The position numbers were made by a program, and so were the translations under genes. Source: Aaosphaeria pasadenensis (lineage: Eukaryota; Ascomycota; Dothideomycetes; Pleosporales). Taken from it: 64,000 bases of DNA. The notes below the pieces were generated by a model. It saw only the letters and a list, made by a program, of their open reading frames with translations, did not search any database and was not told the DNA's origin. Of this stretch, positions 1-11,685 are shown one piece after another. Every line of letters starts with the position of its first letter. The stretch's first letter is position 1. The stretch lies in NCBI GenBank assembly GCA_022813625.1, contig JAKLMB010000016.1, positions 496,001-560,000 of the forward strand, read 5' to 3'.

Positions 1-458
1 TCCAGCAATCTATAGTAGTAGCGAAATATTTAGCTTTCCGTCTTCATTGCATAAATGAAGCATAGGACGTGGGGGTATCTAACCTTGGCTCCAGGCCTGA
101 AGTTGCCCGAAAGGATTCCCAAACCTAATAATGAATTGTTAATTGGTGAATGGATGATTTCAGTCTCTCTCGAATGGCTTACTGATCGCACAAACTTTAA
201 TGCAGGCATGATCCCAATTGCAATGTTTGGTGGTGACAGAGGGACGAACCGACGTTGAGCTCGGCAATGGGAACGGAGCTTCCTCAGCCCTATGCATGGT
301 CCGTGCTGCAGATCCGTTGTTCATGGATGTCCACTGCCTCGCGCTTTTGTACTTTAACCTCACAACTTTCTTCGAGACGCGTCCTACAGTTCGACACCAC
401 CCATATAATGATATACAGATAAACAGCTTTTAGAGATACCGCATCGCAATCAAACGAG
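1..458. other. intergenic, left edge
   Basis: No coding frame with recognisable protein features is seen on either strand. The right end is the presumed promoter and 5' leader of the TFB2 gene that begins at 459. Short open frames overlap each other in several phases and have no conserved character. Confidence 0.6.
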
Positions 459-1930
459 ATGTCGGCCTCCTCCTCCCAAGCTCTAGAATATCTAGAGCTT
501 TTGCCTAGGCAAACACACACCAAGCTTTACGAACAGCCTGCAACAGCGCTGGCTGTGTATCGTTGCATGCTGCCCCATTTAGGTATGTTGTCGGTCTATC
601 GCACCCTATGACCGCTTGCAATGACTTACAACACTTAGCGAAGTCGATAGTCATGGCGATGCTCTACATGCCACACCCATTCTCAGTGGGCGCACTCAAC
701 GACTGGTTTCGCCCTTCGGCAAAGAAAGACAAGGAAAAGTCGCTGGCTGTCCTGGAACAGTTGCACATCATTGTTTTGAAACAGGACGCTAACAATCAAC
801 GCTCCTACGAGCTCTATCCGGGATTTCAAAGATCGCTCCGACAAGCTCTACAAGGTAGCGGCACCCATCGTTCCTTTGGCGTCCCTGCGAATACACCCGA
901 TCAGGATAAGGTCAGCGTGGCCTTTCTGGATGAATATGCGCGACGGAAGTGGGAGAACATCTTGTTTTACATGGTCGGAAGTACGGTCGGATTACAAACT
1001 GGAAGCCGCGCGGAGAACGAGATCGGAAATGGGACAATTACGCTGCTGAAGATGGGAGAATTCATTCAACAGGCGCATGGAAGAGTGAGCATTACAAGAG
1101 CAGGCTTTACTTTCGTGCTACAGGAAACAAATGCGCAAGTCTGGAGTCTGTTGATCGTATATCTCAAGCACGCCCCAGATCTAGGCATGCAGGAGACCGA
1201 GGTTCTCTCTTTTCTATTCATGCTAGGTTCCCTCGAACTTGGTCAGGATTACACGACTTCCACACTGTCACCCACCCAACTGCAGATGCTCGAGGATTTG
1301 TCTGCCTTTGGCATTGTTTACCGCTCCTCGAAGAACGCTTCTACTTTCTATCCAACTCGCCTTGCAGTTACCCTTACCTCTGATGCTGGTGCACTTGCAT
1401 CCGCGGAACCAATCTCTAACGCGCTGACTGGCTCGTCATCCACCCGAAGTTCTTCTCAGCAAGGGTTTATCATCGTGGAGACGAATTATCGTATATATGC
1501 ATACACCTCTTCTCTCCTGCAGATTGCTGTCCTATCATTGTTCACGAAACTCACGACCCGATTCCCAAACCTCGTATCCGGAAAATTGACCAAAGAATCC
1601 ATAACTCGAGCAGTCAAACTGGGCATCTCTTCACAGCAAATCATATCGTACCTAAACTCGAACGCCCACCCACAGATGCAGAAGCAACGACCCTTCCTCC
1701 CCCCGACCGTTATGGATCAGATCAGACTGTGGGAATACGAAGGAGAGCGTGTGGAAACGTCGATCGGTTACTTAATGAAGGAGTTCCACAGCGATGCCGA
1801 GTACCGTGACCTGGCTAACTATGCGGAGAGCCTGGGCGTGCTGGTTTGGAGGAACGATTCGAGAAAGGTTTTCTTTGTGGATCGGGTGGAGCAGATCAGT
1901 TTATACCTCAAGAAGAAGGCGCAGCGATAA
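459..1930 (+). CDS. TFB2: TFIIH core subunit Tfb2 (p52)
   Basis: Two exons, 459-582 and 639-1930, intron of 56 bp (GTATGT...TTAG), giving 471 residues. Tfb2/p52 anchors and stimulates the XPB (Ssl2) ATPase in TFIIH, which opens promoters for RNA polymerase II and opens DNA in nucleotide excision repair. The amino end has the family start around LELLP and the LPHLAKSIVMAML segment, which is only intact when the intron is removed: this decides the start at 459 over a shorter frame beginning inside the intron. The carboxyl end (residues about 400-471, with WEYEGERVET and VLVWRNDSRKVFFV) matches the Tfb2 C-terminal domain that pairs with Tfb5. A Ser/Thr-rich linker sits near residues 300-325. Length is as usual for the family. 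It converges with the downstream minus-strand gene. Identification is from recognition of the family sequence. Confidence 0.93.
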
Positions 1931-2848
1931 GGAGACGGCATGGCGGCATAGTGACATTGCGTTTACATGAAGCTGCTCCTTCAGGCAGCATCTCGATCAA
2001 GTTGGACAATCGCGTTATGCTTCCCATTGAAGCTCGCTTGAGCTCTAGTAGGACGAGCAATCACCAAATTTTCGTCCGATTGGTCTATGACCGAAATGGG
2101 CAGAGGCGCAGAAAAGGCGCCAGTCCGGAATGAACATCTCTAGGCACAGTCCAAGTATGATTCAGGGAAATTCCCAGTTTGCCTCATCACACCTATCCAG
2201 GGATCAGAGTTTGCAGCATACCACCGATTTTGGAGAAGCTAGCTCACATTCAAGTCAATGGGTAATCTGTATAATCCTGGAAGAGTTGAATGGGGGACAA
2301 GTAAAGCCACGGTTGCAGATCAAAAGAAGCATTTATGGCAGGAGTATTGAGTTCCACTGAGCGATTCGGAGTCGAGGCGTATGGGCTCTTTCGCTTTGTA
2401 ATTAGGAACGATAGGAGTTGTGCAGGGCGTCAGGTACCCTTTATGATGATAATCTAATAATATCTGTGCCGCTCGGGTACATCAATGAACTACAAAACAA
2501 ATCAAGATTTCAAACCTGCACTTAACGGATGAAGCAAGTCAGATATGTATCACCCTTGCAAAGAACGAACACTGTTCTGAAGCCATATTCGCATGATAAT
2601 TACTATTTTTTCTTTTCTGAAATAAGGTTTTGGTATCTTTCTTTTACAGATAATTGTTAAAATAAAACATACAAGTCTTTGAACACCCCGATTATGCACT
2701 CTCACTATTGAAACCATTCATGTCCCCAAGATGAGTTCGACGCGACAAATATGCTTACAATCCCCATCCCACAAGTGACACACTCTGAAGGGGGGTCTCC
2801 GATTACTTTTGAAAGGTTGGACCCACTGCAGTGGCTCGCTCGTCCCGT
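1931..2848. other. intergenic between convergent genes
   Basis: Holds the 3' ends of TFB2 and of the aquarius homologue. AT-rich stretches near 2590-2680 could serve polyadenylation on either strand. No supportable gene was seen; the short open frames near 1850-2360 have no family character. Confidence 0.6.
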
Positions 2849-5800
2849 TTACGCGCCGTCTTCCTCAGGTCCCGAATCCTCGTCATCGTCACCAGCGCCG
2901 GCATCCACCAAGACCTTATCCTCGCGATCCGCGTCCTCATCGCCATCGACATCCATCACCGACTCCTCCTGGGCCGCAGACGGCGGCAAGACACCGCCAT
3001 TAGCTTTCATCGCCTCGACCTTCGCCTTGGTCATCTCGAACACGTACTTGCCCAAGTGCTCAACGCCCTGCATGACGGCCTCGCCGCCCTCAGGGACCTG
3101 CTGGTCGACGGTGCGGGACGTCTCGCCGAACATCTCGTCCATGACGAGGGTGAGGGAGTCGGGCTTGGAGAGGAGGACGTCGAAGGCGGGCTTGAGCTCG
3201 AAGCACGACTCGAAGACATCGCGGCGGCCTAGGATGTACAGGCCCAGGCGGGCACGGGACAGCGCGACAGTCAGGCGGCGGATGTCGCGGAGGTAGCCTA
3301 TGCTGCGGGTGCGGACGAGGGAGAGGATTATGTCTGTGAGGGGAGAAATTAGTATTGTTCGAGTCGAGGATGATTATGGGGAGGGGAGATGACTTACAGT
3401 CGTTTTGTTCGCCCTGGTACTTGTCGACCGTTGCGACTATGCGTGGCAGCCCGAACATCCTGTTTCCCTTGCATCGGTGGTCGAGTACGTCCTTGATGAG
3501 CGCTCTTTGTCCCGCATACGTGGTCAGGATACTGATCTTGCTGGCTGGGTAGCCGAGTAGTCGCATGTACATGAACAGTGCAACTGCGTACTCTGCCTCG
3601 CCCAAGTTCTGGATGAAGTGGGGCGTTGGCTCCATCTCGCCTTTACCTTTGTAGTCGGGCACGTTGATGAACTGGTAGTCATACCTGAAACCAGCGTTTG
3701 CGATCGTGTATTCGGGGTTTGTCTTTGTAGATGGCAGGTTGCCCAGTTTTGGGTAGCGCCACTTGTACAGCTCTGCAATGGAAGGGCGGGCACGACCTTG
3801 TTGGTCGAGCATGATGGTCGGCACACCAAGGCGGACCAGACGCAGGAAGAGTGATTGCTCAAGGTTAGCATACTGTCTGAAAGCCAGGTTTTGGATGATG
3901 GGCGAGTTCTGAAGGTGATCACCGCATAGGACAATGCGCTGCAAAGGCAATTCGCCATTTTGTGGGTTCTGCAACGCAAGAGGGATGAAGTTCTCAATCT
4001 CCGTGATCTGCGCAGCTTCCTCCATGACAACATTGTCATAGTGGAAACCTAACGATGCGATCTCCTGTCGTCGCATAGCAGCGTGTGTCGATGTCATTGC
4101 AATGATGCGAGCCTCCTTGATCAACAGGTAGTTAGCCTTATCCCGCGGGTTTCGCAAGATCTCGAATGGGCGAATGTCCTCGAGTTCGGTGAAGATTTTC
4201 TCAACATGGTGATAACAGCCGCGGGCAATGTCCAACACTTCTTCCTGTGACGCATCGGGGGGAAACAAAGGTTGAGGCGCTGTGGAGAAGTAATCTTGGA
4301 ATGGAAATTCCTGGACGATTTGTTCCTTGGTAGACTCTGCGGACTGAGCATCGTCCCAGTATCTTGTCCATCTTGGTTTGACATAGACAAGATTGAAATA
4401 ACCTGCTGTTTCGCATGACTGTCCATGAGCACCTGGAGCACCAAGACTCTTTGCCAGGCGGTCTACTTCGGACAAATAGTAAGATCCCCTTTCGAGGAAG
4501 GACTCTACACGGCCATGTTTACTATAGCTTGCTTCTGTCTCCAGCTCCTCTTCTCCATGACCCAAGCGCAGGAGATGTCGCTCGTCAATATCGAGTGCGA
4601 CGATCTTCTGGAAGAGCTGGTTGAGCGCCTGGTTGCTGTGCGCAATGAGCAGTGTCCGCTGTTCCGGAAAGTTGTGGTATATATTAGATATAATCTGGGT
4701 CGCGACGTCCGTCTTTCCGGTACCCGGTGGGCCGACTACCACCGTCAGACCAGGCTGCGTCCCAGAACTGATCGCTTCAACTTGAGCAGGGGTAAACCGC
4801 ACGCTATTTAGCTTAGGAGCATCTGCAGGGTAAGGGCCTGTGTTGGGGGGTTTGTATGTCGACACATGCAGAGATTCATGCACAGGTTGTGCAACCTCGA
4901 CCTGATCACGACGCCGCTTCTTCGATGGTCTTGCAGGAGGGGCCTCTGGTTCAGCTGCGGGGAACTCGACTATGTATGGAGGCCCAAAAGATGATTGAGC
5001 TTCTTCATGCGGTTCGATAGATTTGCCTGGCCATGACTCGATTAGGTGCTGCCAGTCCAAAAAGGTATCGCGGAAGTCTATTGATTGCAGTCGGTTAGGG
5101 AGTCGGGTATAGTTTGCAGATGAGGGATCGCCATAGCCTAGGAAAACCTCCTGGAGCCATGATGGTGCTGGGATGTCCGAGAGCGTAAGGCGCTTGATGG
5201 ATTCGAGGATGGGCCGGAAGTTATTCTCCCGCCCACGTCGGCGAACAATCAAGTTGATGTTCTCGTAAACATTTGGTCTTCCTTGCGCTACGCGATCCAT
5301 GTCCTCTTTGTATTGCTTGGCATCGATGTTCAGTATGAGTCTGCGTTGCCGTGCTCGAGAGCGGTTTCCGTCTTGGTGGTTCTGCTCGCGGAGAGGTTTG
5401 CCGTTGTCGTCCAGCACTTGAACGACCTCAGCACATCGCAACGTCCGCAGACCTAGCTCCTCTCCAGAATTCTTATGACTATGACCATTCCGCATCGACG
5501 TGTCGTCCGAACCTTCAACAACAAGGAGGAAGACAACGTCATCGGGCCTGAGTGATTCCCATTCCCGCCGAACCGGAAATTGAAGGCGGCTTACATCCAG
5601 AATGACCTCTGCGCGAACACGGGATGGGTGATCTTCACCAACGAGCTCCATGCCTACATCTATAATGGCAGGCTTGGAGATGGGAATAGACATCCTTGAG
5701 AAGCCGTTGAACTTGGTGCTTGCTCCGACCCCGCGCGGTTGAACCCGTTTGACCACATCCTCCATATCTTTGCGAATGCCGTAGAAAGTTTCACAGCGGT

Positions 5801-7303
5801 ACAGAATGAACGACCTCCAAAGGAAATCGCCCATCGTGAGATACTGTAGGTTGAGTTTGGGTATCGCGAGCGGGCTGGTGCCGTTGTAAGACTCGTTCCG
5901 TAGGAAAGTCGATTCGTATAGAATCCGTTCCGTTGGCAGCACGCGCATCTCTCGGACAATGTCCTTGAACGTGGGTCGCTGTTCGACGACAGAAATTAGA
6001 GCCTCCAGGTAGAAAGCGCGGTCGCGAACCAAGAAGGTTGATGAAGGGTACTCTGTTCGCAACCCCATCAATGTGCATAGCTGGACGAGCTCGTCATCGT
6101 CCAGCGTCTGAAGATGTCCACTCAGCTCCTCCCTGTTGCCAATACTGCCGAAGTTTGCCAATACCAGAAGCTGTAGCTTTTCCTCAAATGTTGCAAATCC
6201 AACTCGTTGCAATTTTGTCAATGAATCGTAGTGTTCCTGGTCGTACTCCAGCTTTGTGAGTTGTCGTCCAGTCTGGTCCTCGATCGGGAAGTATGTGAAG
6301 TGGCTGAAAAGGTGGAACAGATCCCTGAATAGCCCATGATCTTCATCGGTATATATGGGCGACAATCGAATAGCTGAAAGCAAGTTCAGGTCCTTGATCA
6401 ACGAGTTGACGTATCTCCTCGTAGGCAGTTGGCTCTGCAAGTCCGTCAAGAGCTCGATGAATCGCTCTGAATAGGCCAGATTATCCCTGATTTCGTCCTT
6501 CGTAGTGCTATTATAAAGGCGGTCCAGGAAATCCAGGATGAGAGTGTATAACCATGATCGCTCAAACCGGAGCCTGCCTTGTAAAGCTTCGTCGCCTGCA
6601 TCGAAACGCTTGGATGCTGCTCGCCATGCCTTTTTGAGCATCGGACTCTTTTCAAATAGTTGTTCTCGTGCTGCGTCCGAGTGCAGGTTCTGCCATATTG
6701 AGATTGACACCAGCGGGGCGCATTCTTTGCGCACAAGACCACTGTCCAAGGATTGGAATGCGCCGATGACGAAGGATAGAAGTTGGGTTCGGATCTTTGT
6801 AGGCTGAGACGAATCGACGGTCATAGATAGGATGCGACGGAAGAAGGCAGAGAACTCGGCCGGCTTTGAAGAGAAGTGATCTAAGAAAAGTTAGCATTAA
6901 GCCCTCCAATATCGGAATCGCATGAGCTCTTACCCCATGAAGTCAAGTTTTCCCTCCTCTTAACATTGATCATAAGGGCCAGAAGTAGGTGATGATAATT
7001 CGACGCGTCCTCCGTGAACCCAGGCCAAAGATACTTCTCCAACAGCTGCAGATTCTCCAACGCAAGTAACGAAGCGTACGTAAAGTCGATTTGCTCTAAC
7101 TCGTCCCATAACTCTTTCTTGACCACTTCAGGCCTGACCCTAGGCGCCTTCGTTGAGCTGCCTAGCCAATTCTTCTTCGCGACCTGCGCAAAATGGTTCT
7201 CCCCGTTCAGATCAGTGACCGTTGGCCGGGCATGAAGCCTCGCAGATCCGGTAGACGCGCCGTCCTGCGCGCCAACAGGGGCGCTTTGCTCGATATTTTC
7301 CAT
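2849..7303 (-). CDS. cwf11: RNA helicase aquarius/Cwf11 (intron-binding spliceosome factor)
   Basis: Three exons on the minus strand: 7303-6934, 6880-3398 and 3333-2849 (introns 53 and 64 bp), 1445 residues, close to the roughly 1,480 residues of animal aquarius. Aquarius is an SF1 helicase of the intron-binding complex of the spliceosome. The N-terminal ARM-repeat region starts with ENHFAQVAKKNWL and KRRENLTSWDHF, the latter restored only by splicing intron 1. Walker A is VVGPPGTGKT (Lys846). Motif II reads MEEAAQ (residues 1076-1081), the EE variant typical of aquarius rather than canonical DEAQ. Late motifs YQGEQNDYIILSLVRT and LTVALSRARLGLYILG are joined across intron 2. A basic KKRRR patch lies before the helicase core and the C-terminus is strongly acidic. 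It shares a 272-bp divergent promoter with the complex I gene. Very confident for family; the symbol follows the S. pombe name. Confidence 0.93.
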
Positions 7304-7575
7304 GGTTTCGCGTCTCCTTTGTGTCTATTATGAACTCTTCGGTAGGGATTCGGAGGCGCAACGGACAACAGACGCGCTCATCGTTCGCCCGGTGGTCGCA
7401 AGTTTGAAAGCTCTCTCCCATTCGATTGCGCGCTAAGGAAAATCGAAGCTCGGACCAGCACTACGTTTTGATGCCAAGACTTCCACCGAACCTCACCTCT
7501 CGTAAGTACGCCAAAGCGAACCTCCGCCCGAGCCCCAGAAATCTCCCCATTTCCCACGCCTCAATCACAATCACA
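7304..7575. promoter_or_regulatory. divergent promoter, aquarius / complex I 21 kDa
   Basis: A 272-bp gap separates the two start codons, so both transcripts must initiate here. No TATA box or known operator stands out. Confidence 0.55.
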
Positions 7576-8343
7576 ATGGCACAGTCGACACAAGCAGCGC
7601 AAGAAGCGCAGCCTCTCATTGCGGACAAGGTCCCCACGGGAGAGTACCCTGTGAGTCCCCAATTGGAAACCGAACCATCGTTACCAACATCGTAGCTAAT
7701 TCAACATCACAGCTCATTGACAACGACCCGTAACCGCCAACCCTCTCTCTCGCCCTCAATCCACACTGACAAGGACAAACAGTCACATCTCTCGCGTCAT
7801 CCGATATGCTCGACCAGGCGACTGGGCGGCAGGCGCCGCCGTTGGAGCGCTCTCCCCAGCATTGATGCTGTACTGGGAGCGAGTCTCCCCCTCCTTCGTC
7901 GGAAAGGGAGGATTCCCACCCATTCTACGTTTGAGCGGCGCAATTGGCCTCACAGGAATGTTCATGTTCGTCTGCTCGAGATCGTCTCGTACGTATAACT
8001 ATTCTCTTCCCCTCCCCCGGGGTTTCGTAACCCCAAATGTGCGAGCGCTGATTGGTCGACCAACACAGATCGCTTCTACGGTGCGCGCGAGAACCGCCGC
8101 GAGGTTGAGATGGACATGAGGGAGATGGTCGACAAGGTCAAGCGCGGAGAGCCGCTCTACGGAAAATCGGAAATGTCAGAGTACCTCCAGGGTGTCTCCC
8201 ACAGGAACTCGAGGTACTCGGCCGTCTTCGCCCACGTCATCCCCTGGCCCAACCTCGTCAACCACCCGTACCACGGCGTCGATACTGCCAAGTACTACCG
8301 CCAGGCCGAGTTGGAGCTTGAGCAGGAGAGGGCGGCGAAATAG
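7576..8343 (+). CDS. NADH:ubiquinone oxidoreductase 20.9/21 kDa subunit
   Basis: Four exons: 7576-7650, 7713-7729, 7783-7988 and 8069-8343, giving 190 residues. This is a fungal accessory subunit of mitochondrial respiratory complex I (NUXM / nuo-20.9 type). The N-terminal half carries two hydrophobic segments, around GDWAAGAAVGALSPALMLYW and GGFPPILRLSGAIGLTGMFMF. The C-terminal half has the family signature FYGARENRREVEMDMREMV and VIPWPNLVNHPYHGVD. The second exon is only 17 nt and is needed to keep the frame (GEYPLIDNDPHISRVIRYA). The start ATG at 7576 has a good context (CACAATGGC). It lies tail-to-tail with BTA1. No classical mitochondrial presequence is evident, as is common for this membrane-arm subunit family. 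Family assignment is from recognition of its two conserved blocks. Confidence 0.88.
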
Positions 8344-8787
8344 AGTGGTTCGTTGGGAGGGGTGTTTTGTGGCTCGACACCTCGCGAAAATATCCGAGGT
8401 GTTGGTTGGGAGATCACCGATCAAGTGTGAGCGGGAAAGGCAAACGAAAAAAAACTTCAAGCAAAGAAAAACATCCAGCAAAGTCGCTTTTTCACTTCTA
8501 GTTTCTTTTGCGCCAAATGCAAGAATCCGACAGAGTACGTGTATATAACGAAAGAAGAACTCAGGTTCCTTCAGTCAGGAGCCAAGCAAGTCAGGATGTA
8601 TCAACAATTTTTTTATTATTTCATCTTTGATTCTTCAAGGTATCATTTAAAGGTTCTATTGTGAATGGGCCAAAGGAGGAAACATTTATCACGTGATTCA
8701 GGTCATAGCGGGAGGTACTCCTCCCATCCTACGACCATCGGACAACTCAGTCGAACCGTGCCGATTTTTGCGAGGGGCTGCAATGCT
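8344..8787. other. intergenic between convergent genes
   Basis: Contains the 3' ends of the complex I gene and of BTA1, A/T-rich runs near 8600-8650, and a 10-bp palindrome listed separately. No gene seen. Confidence 0.6.
8688..8697. promoter_or_regulatory. E-box palindrome ATCACGTGAT
   Basis: A perfect 10-bp palindrome with a CACGTG core, the kind of site bound by fungal bHLH factors of the Cbf1 or Pho4/NUC-1 type. It lies about 90 bp beyond the stop codon of BTA1, not in a promoter, so a regulatory role is only a possibility. Confidence 0.3.
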
Positions 8788-11685
8788 CTATGACATGGCA
8801 GGATCGCCGAGGCTGAGTCCAGCCAGTGAACTCTTCCTCAGTCGGTCCTTGACCTCCTCCGATTCGGTGCCCTGCTCCTTGGTGCAGATCCAGGTAGAGG
8901 CATACATATTCACCCTAGAACAACCACAAGTCAGCTCATCAACGCTTCTCAAGATTCCACAATGGAAAGAGGACAGAGGAGATAAGGATGGGAATGATAA
9001 ACTTACCGATCAATGCAGGAACCCGGGATTCTCGCAGCGACCCTCTTGCAGCTGAAACCCTCGCTCTCAAACACCTTGACGTACCACGGCTCCAGGCCGG
9101 CACTCCTGAGCATCACGCGGCCCTTGACCTTCAGCGCGCGGTTGAGCGCCTGGATCTGTCGGATGGCCTGCTTGCCCTCTGGCGGGAACCAGTCCATGCT
9201 GTCCATTACGACGACGATGGTCAGCGTGCTGGGACGCATGCGGGAGATGACCTCGCTGATCTCGTCGGTGTGGATGCGGAGGCCGTTGAACGCGGATGAC
9301 TTGCTGAGCTTGACGTGGGATTTGGGGGAGAGGTAGGTTGGGTGGGATGTAGGAGTGTATTTGCCGAGGAGAGAGAGGAGATAGTAGTGGTTTGAGGTGC
9401 TGAGGAGGGTGGTGTTGACGACGGGCTCGAAGGTGTTGAGGACGTATTCGTAGATAGCGTGTCCGGAGCCACTGGTTTGGGTGGCACCTGTCTTCACGGC
9501 CTTCTTGTAGTCTTCCTCGATCATGTTGCGCTGTGCTGGTGGCACGCCGAGGGCTTTCCAGAGCCACTTCTCGTTACCCAGAACGACCCATGTAAGGAGC
9601 TTGGAGTGGAGAACGGATTTGATGCTGCGTTGCCAGATCTCGCGCTGCTCGGCAAGAGTTTGTGCGGCGCATAGTTTCTTCACCTCATCGCCCATGCCGA
9701 GGACACGGAAGAGCCAACCGATGAGAGTGAGGGCATTACCAGAACCTCCAGTGTAGTAAAGTCCCTTAGATTTGTTGCCAAAAACATCAGGGCCGTTTTG
9801 AAGCCAAAATTGGAAAGCAAGACTCGACATGTGTGGGCTGAGCTTGTTGACAAGGAGATTGCGGAACTCGGGGTGATGGCCCTCACCGAACATCTTCCAG
9901 ACATCGGAATAGGGAAGTGCAGAGAAAGCGGCAACCTTGAGTTCGAGTAGATGGTTCTGAGATGGGTTCAAATCGACAGCATGAACTCGGCGAGGAGCTT
10001 CAAGGCAGAAGGACAAGATGTTGTCACCAGCAGAGCCGATGGCAAGAACAACATCGTCTGCGCGTACCTTGAGGAGGCGTGCATCAGCTTGGTCATCCTC
10101 CCAGGTAAAAGCATAGATGTAGCTGTTGTTGAAGCGAGTGTGCTTGGGGAGCTGATGATCATAGTAGATTCTCCAGTGGTGGTTTTGATACCTAGAATGG
10201 TCAGGCGATATGGTCGGTACTGAATCCGCAAAGATTGGACATACCATGTAGCAGGTAGCGGGAGGCTTGATTGTAAGTTGACAATAGCCGACTCATAGGC
10301 TTTGGAACGAACTTCGACATCAGTCACGCCAGTCTGGAGGTCCAGAGCTGAAAGGTATGGTGACTCGGTCGCGGCAGCATCGATCTCAGCAAGCTTTTGG
10401 GTGGAAGCACCGTGGTCTTTTGAGCAACCAATCCAGATGTAGTATGGAATGTGGACACCAAACATGCTGTTGCGAGCATTCACGCTGAGCACAGTACCAA
10501 AGCGGTACTCCAGGTAGTCCTGGGCAAGTTAGCAGGAGATTATACAGAACTTCAACAGTTTTTTACTCACCCGACGAGCCGGTTCAAGGTTCACACGGTC
10601 AATCTCGAACCACGTGCGCCAGAAAACCCTCGAGATCCACATGCAGTGTCGGTCAATGACACCACCGGTGTAATTGCGGCTTTGGTAATCAATCTGGTTC
10701 TGGACGTAGAAATCGACGACACCAATGATACCATTAGGAGAGACGAGAGAAGAGATAGAGTCGATCACAGGGTAGAACTCGGGAATCATGGATAGGGCAT
10801 AGCTCATTGTGACGAGCTCGGCGCCTCCAGCATCTGCGTTCTCATCGAGATCGCGGACATTCTGGCCCTTGAGGTTGTTCTCCTTACGTTGAAAAGCCTC
10901 CTTCTCATGTTCATGCAGACGGAAAGCACGAGCATCTTGACAAACGACTTTGACATTCTTCCAGCCAAGTCGTTCGAAGCGCTGACGAGCCATCTCGCAC
11001 AGGCTTGGTGACAAGTCGACGACGTCTGGGCAGACTTAGCGAGAGTCATACGGGTGGGCGCATTGGGCTATGACATACAAACTGAGCGGAAGAAATCAGG
11101 GACAGAAAGGAATTTGCCCATCTGTTCAACACTAAAATCCGTTAGTCAATCACTTCAATCAAAATTTGAAGCGCTGGCTCTTTACTTGTGACCAGTTCCA
11201 CCACCAATCTAGTAGCATTTAGCGTAAGTCGAGATAATAACATTTTTGGTACTACTCACGTCAACCCAGACAGGTCGCTGAGAGATCAAGCCCTCTTCAG
11301 CACGATGTTTAAGCTGAGAAGCTGCGAGTCCCAACATGTCCTCACGACCGCGGAGAAGCCGTGATCGAGTAGCATCGTAGACATCAGCCTGAGCGTTGTA
11401 GAAACTCTCCTAAACACAAGTATGAGATGCAAGATCATCACGAATCACTCGGTTGCTCAAACGCACCAAAGCATCCTGTTGGCTTCCAGATTTATCGCCA
11501 GTGTGCGGCTTGAAGAAACACACCCAAGCGAACTTGAGGTAGGCTTGCAGAGTGCTTACTTCGCCATTCTTGCCCTTTGGCCTCAATGCTAAGACGAAGA
11601 TGGTAGCAAGGAAGAGGCCAACGACACCAAGGGAGAGGGAGATAAGATGAAGAGGGTCACGGGGGATGAACGCCGTGAGACTCAT
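8788..11685 (-). CDS. BTA1: betaine lipid (DGTS) synthase
   Basis: Eight exons on the minus strand: 11685-11467, 11409-11260, 11208-11186, 11131-11079, 11025-10571, 10519-10245, 10191-9007 and 8914-8788; 828 residues. The enzyme makes the phosphorus-free membrane lipid diacylglyceryl-trimethylhomoserine from diacylglycerol and S-adenosylmethionine. One transmembrane segment lies at about residues 10-32, so it is probably in the ER membrane. A methyltransferase domain follows (BtaB-like; SAM loop IGGGTGHN, residues 124-131; then VYVVDLSPSLCEMA). The C-terminal half is a DUF3419/BtaA-like 3-amino-3-carboxypropyl transferase, with TFNNSYIYAFTWED-like sequence and a second SAM loop LAIGSAGDN at 441-449. 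The first in-frame ATG with a methyltransferase-type leader is at 11685; a longer frame to 11769 exists but adds an unlikely leader. In fungi this pathway is known to respond to phosphate starvation; no CACGTG site is seen in its upstream region. Confidence 0.9.
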
